In this document: positions 9,663-23,676 of the stretch, in pieces
How positions within the stretch are numbered: position 1 is the first letter of the stretch
How the letters are laid out: every line of letters begins with the position of its first letter
The notes under the pieces: generated by a model
Told to the model about the DNA's origin: nothing
Database searches by the model: none
The model's input: only the letters and a program-made list of their open reading frames with translations
DNA from: Drosophila persimilis
Lineage: Eukaryota > Arthropoda > Insecta > Diptera > Drosophilidae
NCBI RefSeq assembly: GCF_003286085.1
Contig: NW_020825298.1
Location: 10,292,001-10,356,000 of the forward strand
DNA length: 64,000 nucleotides
Direction of reading: 5' to 3'
Program-made: the position numbers and the translations under genes

Positions 9663-12600
9663 CCCATATGCCTGTGTTAGTTTGCACACATTAACACTTT
9701 ATTGTTGCTGTTTGCGCATGTACGCTAAAAACTTAACGAAGCAAAATATTTTTTGCTTGTTGCATTTTCATTTTTGCATTTTATGCCAATTTTTTCCCTC
9801 CCCCCCTTCCCCCTCACCATCCCGCGCCGTCTTCTCTTATTGTTTTCCCCACTCTCGGTTTTCGCTTAATTTTCGACGTGCAACATTTTCTTTCTGGTCT
9901 TTTCTTTCGGTTTCTGGCATTGCATGTGTAATTGTGAATTTTTGCAGCAACAAAAGCAACAGCCAGTGCTTGTTTAACAGCTAATATTTGTGCGATGCCT
10001 GGGGGACAAACAGAACAGGAAGTGGGGGCAGGATTAGGAGGATGCTGTGGCCACAGAGCAGTAATCCCGGCTCTTGCCTTCGACTTCAGATGCAGATCCA
10101 GGCCGCACCATTTGGCCGGGCGGGAGTGCGGCGAGCGGATGGCGGGAAGATGGCTTCTGGGGGTATGGTAATTTTTTTTTGCAAACCAAACAACGTCGAC
10201 ATCGACATTGACAACTTTGTTGTCTTGTTGCATGTAATTTCTTTCTGCTGTTGCCGCTTGTTTGGCTTGCGGTCCGTGTGTGGTGCTCCTCCCCGCCGCC
10301 ATTTTGTTTTCGTTTACGTGCCTGCCACTTTCAAGTCCCTGTCGTGCTGCACTTTGATTGTTCTGTCGCTTTGCCTGCGCCACCGCCGTCGCCGCCTCCA
10401 TCGCCGCCGCCATCGTTTCCGTTGCCCGAGAAAAGTGTCAAACGCAACTGCAAGTCAAGGAGCCTGCCTCCGGCCAGGTGGGATCAGACTGCGATGTCCA
10501 GCTGCGGCTTGTCCGCTGTGTAGTCGAAGCTTTGTGTTGTTCTTCCTTCCGGTTCCGGTCTCTGTGATTTAAGCTTAAAACACACAGAGAGATAGACAGA
10601 GTCTGCCTGCGAAGCAGGTGGATGGAAAGGTGGTTCCTGCTGGGTTTAAGGTTTTACTAAAAGTAAGGGCTTCTTCTGGTAATTAATTATGGTAAATTAT
10701 TTATTATATATTCGCTGATTTATTGCTCTGTTTGAGGGATGTTACTCATATTAGTATTATAAAAACATGTGTATATTACTGTTCAATCCTTTCAATACAA
10801 AAAAAAACATCAAAGAAAAGCTTCCCTCAGGAGCTGAAATGCAGTATACCCTTGCAGATCGAGGGGCCTATGACTAGGAGGGATCGGATTGGGCTTCTAC
10901 CCGATGTCCTAGCCAAAAACTATCTCTGTGTTATCTCCATGCTCACTTCACGGCCTTGAATGCTGCTCAAGAACATAGCAATATATCGTATATTCCTCCT
11001 TGTCTACCGATACCGGTCTCTTGGCAAAACAAATAGGTTCTCTGGCAGGGTATTAAAGCAAACTTTAATTAAATTGGGCGGCACATAAACTGGTTTTATT
11101 CTTTATAGACCTATATTTGTGCAAATAAATATAGGGATGTGCGCTCTTCTGTGTTTTTGCAGGTCGCCGCGGGGCTTTACGGCTGCACTTCTCATCGCCC
11201 AACCGTGCAGCTGTATAATCATAATCAATAATAAATTTGCATAAATATTGAATGCCATTTGCTTTTCAACACAATTCAATGAGAAATTTCCACGAACACA
11301 ATGCCTTTGCCCGAGTGTGAGTGTGTGTTATTTTTTATTCCCCCAGAATCGGTTCAATGGTCAAGTTTCTGCCTTAATATGCTTTTATGGATGGCCCAAA
11401 GCGGCACAATAATCGTTTAAAGCGTTTTCCACATTTTAGGCGGTATTTCATCTGATTCCGTGGCCATGTATCTTCCGGTCCTGCCGCTGGGTCGCATTTG
11501 AAGGCGCAATTAGTTGGCGCTTGTAAAAAACCTTAAAAACGTTTACACTATAAAATAGACATTTTTTTAGAGGGAGGTATAAAATAATATATATTTTTTT
11601 ACTGCTCCTTCAGCCAGGTGTAAAATGTGTCCGAGCCGCGGGTGGTCCTTGTTGTCGTTGTCATTCTCATTCTCATTCTCATTCCTGGCGACTGGCGTTT
11701 GCTTAATGTCTTCTTTATTATACGAAATTTATCACCGAAACTGAAATTGGCCCGACTCTGGCTGGCGTGTCGTCGTTTAAGCCAAAGCTGCAGGCGAAGC
11801 CTCAGCCAAGGGAAGCCAGGGAAACGCTGGCACAGTGTTGATACCTCGTACTGGTAGAGGAGTGGGGTGTATTAGGCAGAAGAAGGTGTTTCATAGGTAC
11901 TCCATTGGGTGTGGCGTGTGGCGCTGTGATTTAACCTGAAATAAATCAAATATATATGGTTCAATTATTTTAGAATAATTATAGGGAATAAGCTATGGTG
12001 GTATAAACCCTATCAGTCAGTACGGTAGCCCCATTGTAACCTATAGCAGCCAATGCGGCATTCCTAGCTTATATTAATAATCGATGAATGTACGGCCGTT
12101 CTAGAAAAATATTGAAAAGGCAGAAGATCGAAGCTCGATCATTCTAAATGGCGCATCAAAGAATGGAGGTCTTGTCTGGAGAAATAAATACATATAAAAC
12201 ATCTAAAAAGTAACTTTGTTTCACTCTCACAAAGCAAATTCGTAGAATATTCTGGTGGCCTGTTAAAAAACTCTATTCTACGTTTTAGATCCGTATTTGG
12301 ATGGTTACTTAATTTATTGGCATCTTCTAAACGGAGATCATAGCCTTCTACCACCTATGCCTGCTATACCTATCCCATATACTACATATTCAGTGGGTTT
12401 TTCTAGCCCATAAGGCAATACACATGCCTTGTACCATAGCAAACGTTCCCTTGATTACCCATTCCCTTGGAATCTTATCAATAAATATCAAATAATGGGT
12501 ATCCCATAGTCGAAATATCGACTCCACCTATTTTACTAGCTTTTTTTTGCGAGTGTTTTTTTTTCTGAGGGCTGCTGCTGCTGCAGTCAGGGCGCAACAT

Positions 12601-12820
12601 AAAGTAACTCACACATGCACACGGCCACACACAGACACACTAGCGGGATTGTAGTAAAAACATGGCTTATATCCTTTATGGGGACAAAGGCAAGCACACA
12701 CACACACACAGATACATATGTACGTATGTGGATGAATGCATTTTTACACCCCCAAGATTAGCAGCACACGCAGACAGACACAAGAAATTAATGTGTGGGT
12801 TTTGTGCTAATGAACGGCAC

Positions 12821-12826
<6 letters not shown>

Positions 12827-12851
<25 letters not shown>
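12827..12851. repeat. (GT)n microsatellite
   Basis: An uninterrupted GT run. A CA run of about 16 bases lies 120 bp upstream (12695-12710), in inverted relation. Confidence 0.9.
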
Positions 12852-15800
12852 CTGGCGCTGTTTTTGAATTATAGCATAATTTTTACCACTAAAGTGGGTG
12901 GCAACACTGTCCCTTTTTTTTACTGTTAGCTTGTAAATTGTTCAAGGAAATTTATACTACATGTATTTCAGAGCCAGGGATCTCCGAGGGCAAGGAGGAG
13001 TCAGGGGCTAGCAGACGGGCTAAAGAAAATATGCAAATATTTGTGCATACATTTGTATTTTTTCTCAAGTCTTTCTCTGTGAGAGGATTGTGGAACGTTG
13101 ATGGTAAAACTCTGAGAAATTAAATCACTTAAGTGAGGGTTAAAAGGTTGCTTTTATTGAATTAGAATATTCTTAGAATATTTCATTTGAAAAGAATCGA
13201 CTACATGTGCAGCATAAAACCTCCAGCAAAAGGATAAATAAATATTTTTGTGCAATTTGAAAATCGATTTGTTAAAAAATACGAAACAAATTGTTTTATT
13301 TTCTAGAGCTGCTCTAACATCAGGCCTCTCACTGGTGGATAGATATTGGGCACTTTATCAGAGAACTGATTATTATTATTATTTAAAAATGAAAAAAAAA
13401 AACCGAATGGATTGCAAATTGCATGTGTGATGCCGTCAAACTTCCTCCGAACCCATCGGGGGAAAAACTTTTCCTTTGCCCAAAAAAGTATGCTACAAAA
13501 ATAATTCGTAACTTTGTGGAAGTACAAATCTGTTTCCTGCAGTCGCTTGTCTTTAAACAGAGCACAGTTGAGCGCCGAATTAAACCTCAGAGCAAACTGC
13601 AACTTCTACAATTGCCGAAATATACCCCAAAGTCGGGGATAAGCAAGATCCCCGCAATGAGACTCAAAGCAAATGCAATTTGCCAAAGGAGCTCCGAAAC
13701 GCTTTGCGTAGATAAGAGAAAAGTCAGCAGATGCTTCGAGCTGGGGATGGAGGTGGAGATGGAGGCTGCCTCGGACCGCGCATGTTTGACTGCCAGTCGT
13801 TTTACATTTGGGACAAAAGCAACAGCGCCACATCAGAGGAGGCAGATGCCACAATTGCACTCGTCATTTGGGCAGCCGTTTTTTTTTCCTTTGGCGACAG
13901 TGGGTTGCCCAGTCCCGGTCAGGCGGTTAATACCCTTCAAAAGGTGGCCAGGTTTCGTATCCAGTGCCCCAATCGCATACAAAGAACGAACGTACAAAGA
14001 CCCCTGAAAGGGTACAACTCCTTCGACTGTGGGATGGTCGCTTTCCTTCCTTGGCTTTTCCCTTTTGCTCTCCGTGCACTTCACCTGCCACTCAGGACGA
14101 GTCGCGACTTTTGAACGCATGTCGCAGTGTTTTTCAGTGCGTTTTTCTGTCCCTCGCTTTTTGCCAAATTGAATTTGCATGGCCGGAGGCTAAGGCCAGT
14201 GTTAAGCGGCCAGAGAAGGAGTCGGAGTCGCGGATGGAGACGGAGACGGAGTTGGAGCCGGAGCCGGTGATGGCAATTGTCGCTCATTGCTCGAAATGGC
14301 ATTGCATTTTCCGTGTGTTTTTCCAGTTAACGTAATGAAAATGCATGACGTTTTTGGGACAACGACTGGCTGCCCCAACGACCCCCTCCCCCCGCCCTTT
14401 GGACCGGACGGGACGGGGGACTTCGGTTGGGTTGGCTTGAATGCATTTGCTGCAATTATTTTCGCATTTTTAAGCAATTAAGTGGCCATGGCCGTTGGTC
14501 GTCTTGGCCACAGGTGTGTGGCGTGTCAGCTGGCCAGAGATAAGCCACTCTGTCCGGCACCGAGGCGGAGCAAGTTAGCCAAAGCAGCTGCCAGTTGCCA
14601 GTTGCCAGTTGCATTGTTAACCTCTTGTCCTGTGGCCCGGCCACCTAAGTGCAAATAAATTGAGGCAGTTCCGGCTGCTTGCCCCATTCGCTCGCTCCAT
14701 CTCCATCAGTCGCTCCTCTACTTCCTCTCTTCCAGGCAAATGACATGCAACAAAAGATATTCTATAAGGAAAAAAAGACTACAGAATCTGCTGTAGCTGT
14801 GCTGACAAGCGGCGCGATAAACCGACAGCCTTGTCAAAGACAACATTTCAGTTGGTTAGCTCTCCACTGGCCTGGGACTAGAGATGGTCGTGGCCGGGCC
14901 GGGCTGGGCCAGGGTTTCAGCCTTCCCCATGGATGCATCTGCCATCTCTGAGAGTGCAAGCCACTCGAGTGTTGGCTGGCTAACTGGCCAAATCCTTTGT
15001 GGTGGACAGACAGGCAAACGACTTGACGCTTCGCTTAACTTAAGCGATTTTTTATGCGCTCACAGCACAGCTCACAGAAACCAGCAAAAATGGTAGAAAA
15101 ATATGCCATTCATGTGCTTTGCCCCCCCCTCCCCCCTCCCCGCTCCCCGATCCTGGTTTTCTTTTGGTCTGGCTGGGCAGTTGCAAATCTGCCAGCAGCT
15201 AATTAGCAGAGAGACTCTGGAGTGGCAAATGTCGACATCGTGTATACGCCCCCCGTTACAAGTGCCAAACAAATTGCATTTGCCATGGGGGAGGGGTGTG
15301 GGGGGGATGGGGGGTCTCTTTTTTGTGCTTCGATTTTTTTCCTGTGTCTGCTTCTGGCCAGGCCCTGGCCCGACTGGCCAAAGGTCTGCAGCACAACGTG
15401 AAAATATGTTTGCTGTGAGAAATTGTGTTGGCGTTTGGACTGGGTACACGGCAGCACATGGGGGGACGGGGGAGGACGGGGGAGGACGGGGGAGGAGGGA
15501 CAGAGTGGGAGAAATTGCATTAAGCTCCATTACAAGCAAACTGCGTTGCCCTTGCCCCGGCACCGGCATCGGCACTGGCAACATCTTCTGGGAACCGACA
15601 ACTTTCCCCAACGTATCCAATATGCCAGTGCATTTACTTTTGCCAAATTTATGTGCGCACTTCGACGCACTCATATCGAGCACACTCCGCCCTTTACTGG
15701 CGTGGGCATCGTCCGGGGGGTACTCCGGGGAGTGGGGGCTAATGAAATATTATCGATATATATTATGGGGCTTACACACACACACACATTGTGTGTGGGG

Positions 15801-18800
15801 CCATGTGTGGGGCCACGTAGGAGCGTGGTGTCGCTTCTGCCATCACAAAGGAAAACACTCGGCAAGGGAACGCCAGTTGGCAGAGATTTTCCAGAATATC
15901 AACTGTTGATTATTGGCTTTGCCTAACAGATTAAGTTGGCTAAAACACGTTAGGGCTCCATTGCTCCATCGTACAACAGATTTTTGCCAGCTGAAAAGAT
16001 TTAAGCTTTGTTTTTATTAAGTTTTGTAAATCTATTGTTGCAGCAGAAGTTCTGGCTCGCCCAGAGCCAAATCTAGCCAATAAAATGTACAAATAAATCT
16101 ATAAATTTTCATACAAAAATAAGCCATTTCTTTGCACATTTCTTTTGATGTTGTATTTATGAAAATCTATGGCCATTCATTCAGACTGTGGGAAATGCCA
16201 CCGCAACGTGGAATATGTCAAAAGAATATTTTCCATCAATTTGTTGTCGCATGAATTTTAAAACCCACGCAAAAAGTGTTTTGACAAATGAATATGTGTA
16301 TTTATGAGCAGCTCTTAAAACTAACCAAAGTCTATGCTGGTTTTTATTTTGTTTATTTACAGTGCCAGTGTATTGATTAACAATTTTGATTTATGCAATT
16401 TTCAACCAAGAACGAAACCAAATTCACAGAGAAAGAAAGAGAAAGAGAGACTCTGTGGAAAAAATGCCATACCTACCATAAAAATAGTTTAAATAAATGC
16501 CAGGGAGCTTGCCTGTGTGTGTGTGGCTGCTGCTGTGGCTGTTGTTGTAGTATATAAAATAAAATAAAAATTGATTTTTATTTTTTTTTCATAAATTTAA
16601 TGAATGGCTGACTGGCCGAGAACCAGCACGGCCAGGCCCCATTGGCCAGGATTCGTTGCACAATGAATGAATAATTGACAAAGAAATGATTTTTAATTGA
16701 ATACAAATTTACAGTTGAACGATTGTCCGGCCGGAATAAGGAGTGTGCACACGTGAGCCCACGTCCATCTGGCGGCTGGCCGAAGGCCTTGATACGCTTT
16801 TCGGTTACTACCAGAGAGGGTCTGGGGCTGGGCAAAGCCTTCACCACAGTCCCCATACCCTTTCCGAGGGCATAACCATTCATTATGCTCATCGCCTGAT
16901 TCCAGTCAGCAGCTCGAGCTCCCAGCTCCAGTGCATACATTGAATCAAAGTTTTTAAGCATCGCTTTATTTAATTGAACTCTTTGCTGGCCGGAGTCCTG
17001 GCCCTGGGAGTCCGTGTCTGAGGCAGGCAGGCAACTGGCTGCAAATTTATTGGCCCGACAGAAGGGCCGTTGCTCACGGGCTTACGCTCAACACAATTTG
17101 AATTTGAACTTTCCCGGCTTAGAGCTTAGCCCGGACAAACTACAGACTACAAACAGCACAAAAGCCAAGTGCAGCTGCTCATGGCCAAGGCAAACACGGG
17201 AGTCGCAGAAGGAGCAGGAGCAGGAGCAGGAGCTGGGAGCTTCACCATTCGGAGCGGCAATAAATGCCAAATGCAAGCCCCGACTGCTGGCACCGAAAAC
17301 ATCTGCCCGGCCGACGCGTCGGGGGTCCAAGCAATTGGAAAATCCCTCATCCTCTGCCCTCTGAATGAGTCCTGCTTTCTGGCCAAGCTGCCCCCCACAC
17401 TCCAACGAGCTGTAAATCTTTGATGCAGTCGACTGAATTTACAGTTGAGCGGCCAATTAAACGTTTTGTGGGCCACTAAAGTGCGTTGTTGTGTTTTCTT
17501 AGCAGCAGCAGCAGCTCCCAGGTGTCCTCGCCATAAAAAGGGAAAGCCATTGAAAACCAATAGAATGTGGGCTACCAACACTAGACCAGATTTAAGGGCT
17601 CAGACATGCAAACGGTTTGGAGACACAGCGTTCCATCAAGACTTTGAGAAACAATTGAAGGATGTAACAACTTTTTTGCTCCAGATTTGTTTCGTTTCAT
17701 GGGAAAAACTTCATTTGCATTGCCTTTATTATACTCTTTTCCTATAGGTTTAATTTCCCTTAAAGGCAATGGCGATAAGCATGCAATTAATAATGCACAT
17801 AAACCCCAGCGCCACCCCCCCCGTGGAGAGTTAATTGATGAACTCATTTGTAGGGCACTTATCCGTAAACCTCAATGCAGTAAATATTGCTCGACAGCCC
17901 TGAACAGAGCCGAACAGAGCTGAACAGAGCTGAACAGTCAAAGCCATAGAAGAGGTCTTCCAAACCAAATCCAAACAACTTTTGCAGTTTTTCTGTGCAG
18001 CTTTTGAAATGGCTTGCCAAGGAAAAACCGAAGCGACTTCAATAAATAATTGATTAAGCATAGTTAAAGAAATTGTGCGGTTGCAGGAGGATCCAGAGGC
18101 AGTGGCAGAGGAAGAATGCAGCTGCAGGAGCCCCCGTATACGATGAAGGTCTTGCAACCACAATGTTGGCTAATTACTCAACGATGCTCATTAAGAGCGC
18201 TGAATTTTCACTTTTCAACGCTTTCCACCTCACCGCCACATCGCCATCGCCATAGCCATCGCCATCGCTGCCGCACACTAATGAAGATTTATGAAGGCCA
18301 ACAGCGGAGGGAATTTGTATTCTTTAAACTTTAACTGCCCCAGACATTGTGCCTTGGGGCATTGCCTGCCCAGCCCTGCCGAGCAGAGCTGCTGAAAGTT
18401 TAATGCATTTTTTAGGTTGTGCGCTAATTACAAGGCAAACTGCAATGAATTATGCATTTGGCAGCCCCCCTCCCCATCCCCGCCCCATCCACCATTCGCG
18501 CCATTGTCTCTATGGCAAACTTTAATCAACTTCTGCATATCGAAATGAAGCCAAGACGCAGTCCGACAGATAAAAGAAGTAACAGATACAGATACAGATA
18601 CACAGAAGCAGCAAAACAAACATTCTTAATTCAGCATAATTCAAATTCAAATAAGAACCGAATCCGTATCCGAAGGAGCAGGAGCTGGGGGTTCGTTGAA
18701 AACTTTGTGTTACATTTTTATTTAATTTTACTATCTGCTGGAGCTCCTGCCAGCCAAGAGGCGATGGGTTCTTTGAGACAAAGATGGGGCTGGGGCTGGG

Positions 18801-19281
18801 GCTGGGGCCTGGCTTTGTGCGCTTGCTGCTAAAAAATGCGCCAGCAAAAGCAATTTGAAAGCTGCGCGGAATACGTAAAAAACAATACACCACCAGGCAG
18901 GGCAGCCCTCCAGTTAACGGATACCAGTCTTGGCAGGCCAGCAGCAAAATTCGCAGGCGATACTTCGACTGAGGGATACCCGATGGAGGGTCTGTGGGAA
19001 GAGCGAAGCGATCTAATTGGAATGCAAGAGACGAGAGCTATCGAAGGCAGAGACAGAGAGAAGAATCTGTGGAGAGATCAATTAGGGTACAGATTGATTG
19101 ATGGGTACAAAAGATAATCATGGCTTTTTAGGGAGTATAAGCCATAGATCGATCTAAAGAACCCCATCACAATGCTAGGAGAGAGCTGACAGCAAGACCA
19201 TGCCTAGAACGTCTTTCCTGTAGATCCTGTCTGGCCGTCTGGCTGTTACAACATACCCTCGATGCCCCTGCGACTACCAGG

Positions 19282-19316
19282 TATAAAAACGAAAGTGGGA
19301 GAAGGAAAACTCAATG
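19282..19316 (+). promoter_or_regulatory. candidate TATA/initiator core promoter
   Basis: TATAAAA at 19282-19288 is followed by an initiator-like TCAATG whose A is at 19313, 31 bases after the first T of the TATA box, which is the canonical fly spacing. An ATG overlaps the initiator at 19314. Downstream at 19556 a CAG/GTAAAT donor-like site ends an open frame. No known product was recognised, so the promoter is a prediction from spacing alone. Confidence 0.25.
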
Positions 19317-19584
19317 CTGCCATCCTCCATGTGCTTGTACGTAGTTGTGGCAGCTAATTTTCATTATTCTTTCAGAATGCAATCAAGAAATGTTGCTCTA
19401 GCCGCTCTGTCTGGGGGCTGCCCCCGGCCTGGCAGAAGTGCAATTCCAGCGATGCCCCGGAGGCAAGCGGTTACGGCCAACGGCCAACGGCTCTGGTGGC
19501 GGTCTGGCAGATGCGTTGGTTTAGTGAATTGGACAACACGCTTACAGGTAAATGAGTAGTGTCTGAGTTGGTTGGGGCAATGTG

Positions 19585-19645
19585 GGAGCTGGGGCTGGGG
19601 CTGGGGCTGGGGCTGGGGCTGGAGCTGGGACTGGGGCTGGCTCTG
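19585..19645. repeat. (GGGGCT)n hexanucleotide repeat
   Basis: About nine hexamer units, the last ones degenerate. A shorter array of the same unit lies at 18785-18809. Confidence 0.85.
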
Positions 19646-22600
19646 GCACTGGGAATGATAGAGAGATTACAAATTAAATGGGCAAAGTCGAGTGGAGTGT
19701 TTAAGTGCGGGATTACAAGGCATAACCGACCGTTGAGAGGGCGCCTGACCATCTTGTGGTGTTGTGGCAGGTTCATTTCAGATCATATCCGATGTCTTTG
19801 GGTCGGAAGATGCACTAACAAAAGTCTAATCTCCCGCAGCACACAAAAACCAATTCAATTAGGGTCTTCACGCTACCTACTCCTTTATTAGGTTTGTCAA
19901 TCAATCAATATGCATGCAGTACTCACGAGCACATCCTTTGTTCAGGGCCCTCCCTGTCCGCAAGTCAAAGCCAAACAATGCGGCAAATGCAACAATGGCA
20001 GAGGCGAATCTCCGCTTCATTTATATTTATAAGAAAAACGTAAATGCAGTTTCCCAGGCCGCCCCCAGGGGCCACCCTCCCCCTCCAGAGAGCCAGAAGA
20101 GCCGTACACAATGGGAAACCGCTAAGGTAGTAGTCAAACATTAAATGTTATTAAATGCAGAGCATGCGGTGGGCGAGGCCAAACAATGGCCAAAAGTTTC
20201 GATGGGCCACAGCGTATCACCTAAGACAGGGCTAAGACATGGCCCACGATTGATGGGGACGGCAGGAGAGAGGAGTCGAATGGGTAGTTCCCTCAAAGAG
20301 AGCTAGTTATCTGTGGGATTAACAGATACATAGATAACCAAGGGAGTAGATACATAAATAATAGATTACAAGTACAAATAAGGGGCTTCTACCCGCCCTA
20401 TGGCTTCCATTCCCCTACCAATTCGTGCCTACCCCTTGCTACCCTGCACAGGCAGAACAAATTTGGGCACTTGGATCTAACAGCAACACTAACAACCGAG
20501 AATGGTAACCACAACAATCACGATGTCTTGAAACTTAGCGCCGAGGATGGGCCTCGGTCTGGGTCTGGGCCTGGCTGCCGGAACGAAGGGCCCATTCAAT
20601 GGCAAGCGACAGGCAGCGAGAACTGTGTCAGCCGCACACCCACATGGACAGGGAAGCTAACTAATTTAAACGGCACCATTGTGCACCATAACCCAAAAAC
20701 AATGGCGGCAAACGGAAGCGGCGCCGTCCATGAGGATGAAGTGGGCGATAAAGGGCAGCCACCACTCTCTGCCAGAACCTCCCACCGCCCCTCTCGCTAG
20801 CCTGGGATGTCTGCATTCGGCGTATTAATGCCACTTCAAAGTTTTTCCCACCAGTGGCTGTGTGTGTGCACTTGTGAATTATCAAAATTTACAACAATGC
20901 GAGGCAGCAGTGGCAGCCATGGCAGCCGTGGCAGCAGTTTGCTATCAGCAGTCGAGCTGCATTGAAATATGGCCAAAACAGTGGAAAAGTACCTGCGGGC
21001 ATTTTATAGATAATACCCATTTTGGCCACATATGGGCCAGGGCACGGGCACGGACACGGACACGGCCAAGACGAGGCGAATATTTTCCAAGAAAATGCAA
21101 TGCAAACGCCCGCTGAAAGGCAACCAATTTTATACAACCGTGAGCATATTGTAAAACTTCCCAGGCCCCATATGTATCCCCCCACAACGCCCACTGCAAA
21201 CTTTTACACCGAAAAAACAAAGCACAAGGGGGTGGTTCTAGGACTCCTTCTCGGACTGGCTCTTGGTGGCTGGGGAGAGCTGTTCCGGGCGATGCATTTG
21301 TCTGATTTGCATAGTTTGCGGCTGCCGTTGCCGTTGCCGTTGCATTTATAATGTTGCCAATGTGGCAAACAAGCAGCGGAGAACAAAAACAGAGCGGGGA
21401 AAAAAATACTGCACCACGCATGCAATTTTTGTTGAAGGCGAACAGCGAACAAACATGACCGACACCGACCGACAGCCATACCAGTCGAAGGCCCGGCCCG
21501 GCCCGTCCCGGCCCTGTGGAGCTCTTCCTGCTGTTGCATTTTAAGCAGAGCAGAGCCTCGTGGCTGGCGGGGGCTTGGCTTTTCCGCGTTGACAGCAGTT
21601 ACATGCATATTACGCACACGCAATCAGTGCCGCTTCCCACCGAATATGAATAAAATAGCCGCGATTCTACTTGGCAGCGTGTCTGCCATCAGACCTCATG
21701 GATATCCTGCTTGCTCTGCTGCCACAAGGAGTCCTTGATAATTGGATGTTGTTATGGTTAAAGGAGGATGTTGTTTGGCATTATTTCGGCATGTCATCAT
21801 TAGTATTATGCGGCAGAAATCGACTCTGTTGGGGAAGTGGCACTTCAAGAGCTTGAAACTTAAATAGATTGATGTCTGGGCTTGGCTGAGAGGGAAAAAG
21901 CATAAAGTATGGCAGTTCCTAATCAACTCTTAAGAACCGCCTTCAAGGGCTTAGTAAACAAGACTCTAGGAGGCATTCAGCCCTATTCAGAATCATCAAC
22001 TATTCGATCTATTCTTCGTTATATTCTTGCTTAGAAATTCCTTAAATTTATCCTTGATCCAAAGACTGCAATTCCCTTTTATGTGCCAATACTTTGTGTC
22101 CAAAAATGCTTACATTTTTTCCATATTTTTGCTGCTCGACATTTTATAGTTGGTTCCTCTTCGTTTCTTGCCACTGCAAATCTATTTTGAGCGAGTGTCA
22201 GGGCCAGTGCTGGTCGCCCCCGACTTTTGATGAGTTTGGCTTGCCGCCCGGTCCGCCCGGATGGCCCCCCGTGTGTGGTGGGTGTTTGCTTTGCATGCAA
22301 AGCTTTAGAAAAGTGCCAAAACTAACGAAGATTAAGCATGGCCAAGTGGCACGTGCTGACCTCAAGGAGAGCTGCGAAATATTTTACGTGCTCGCCATTG
22401 GCTGGCCATTGATTTATGCCACTCGAATGGAGCTTCAAAGTGTCAATGGCTGGCTCTCGGATAGGGGGCGTGGGTGGCTGCATTTTAGCCAAATTGCTTC
22501 GAGTATGGCAGCTGCTTTGGCAGTTGCTTCCGGTGTTGTTAAGTGCGCACATGGTTGGCACTTAAAAATAATATAATAGCCCAAGCTCGAGTAAACTTTG

Positions 22601-23556
22601 TAACTAAATACGAGCGCCCCCTTCTTCTCGAGGCGCACACACACACTCGAGCGTGGCGGAAGGTCTAGAGAAATGTATATAAAACTGTAATTCCATTAAA
22701 GTCCATTACATGAAATGCGCTTCGCGAAAACTTGCACACACACACACACACAGAGAAAGAGGGCCAAAAAGTGGCAAAGCCTTTGAGGTGGCATCGAATG
22801 GGGGACATCCCTTAGCCCAAGAGGTTTCCCCAACGCCCTTAATGGGCTGTCATTGCGGCTTACAGGGTATCAGCTGGCTCAGAGGCAGTCGGGCCACGGC
22901 AACTGCAACTGCAAGTTGAAAGAACATTTTTTGGTCTTTCACTTGAACTTGCTGTTGCTTCTGTTCATTCCGCTGCTGGCAGTTGTCCTTGGGCGGGAGC
23001 ATAGCATTTCAGCATTGAAAATAATAACTTATGTAATGTCATTAGCCGGCCAAAATGGATTAGACGATACTGGGCGACTGTCGTCGGATTGCTGCAGTTG
23101 TACTCCGCCATTTTCGAGTACTTTCTGTGTACATCGGGGCGTATACACAATGTCCATGGAGGGAAAGTCTTCCCCGGGAAGGTAAGCGATGGTTTGTAGG
23201 GCCTGTAATGGAATTGATAGAGTTTAAGGCAGCTATAAATTCAAGGGCTATATATATTTAGATACAAGTAGAGGTACATATATCATTCAGGGGTTTTTGT
23301 GCATTGGAGAAGCTCTTGTGGCGGCTTTGGCCCTGTTTTTTGGACTGAACTGTTGTTCTTGTTGTTGTTGCTGCTCCAGCCTTGGGTTGCCTGTTGCGTG
23401 TACACATGTGACGCACATAAAAAACGAGCCTGCCTCCCGCTGTGACTGCGTATGCAGCCGACATTTTTAGCATACTTGCCACGGCGGGGCATTCATGCAT
23501 TAATCGTGACGATTGTATGATGAATGGCGACAGTCTGCCATCTCTCCCAGCATTCC

Positions 23557-23676
23557 CCACCACTCTGTGTCTCTGTCTCTGCCGCACTCCCTGCCACTCT
23601 GTGTCTCTGTCCCACTCCCCGCCACTCTTTGACTCTGTCTCTCTCCCTGCCACTCTGTGTCCTCTCTCTGTCTCAG
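23557..23676. repeat. CT-rich degenerate minisatellite
   Basis: Three to four imperfect units of about 30-40 bp, each containing CCACTCTGTGTCTCTGTC or a close variant. Confidence 0.65.

Larger units (their letters stand above)
9281..19270. other. long non-coding stretch
   Basis: No supported gene over about 10 kb. It holds GT/CA microsatellites (9608-9662, 12695-12710, 12827-12851), short GGAGCA and GGGGCT repeats (17213-17237, 18785-18809), and GC-rich patches alternating with AT-rich tracts. Open frames are short and mutually overlapping, and show no conserved motif. It could be intergenic or part of a large intron. Confidence 0.5.

Noticed and set aside
12139-12354. Minus-strand frame starting VEGYDLRLEDANKL
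   Set aside because: No ATG start, no known family; could be a decayed exon but nothing supports it.
20471-20800. Plus-strand frame of 109 codons, N/T/G-rich
   Set aside because: Has no ATG near its start, no splice context and no domain.
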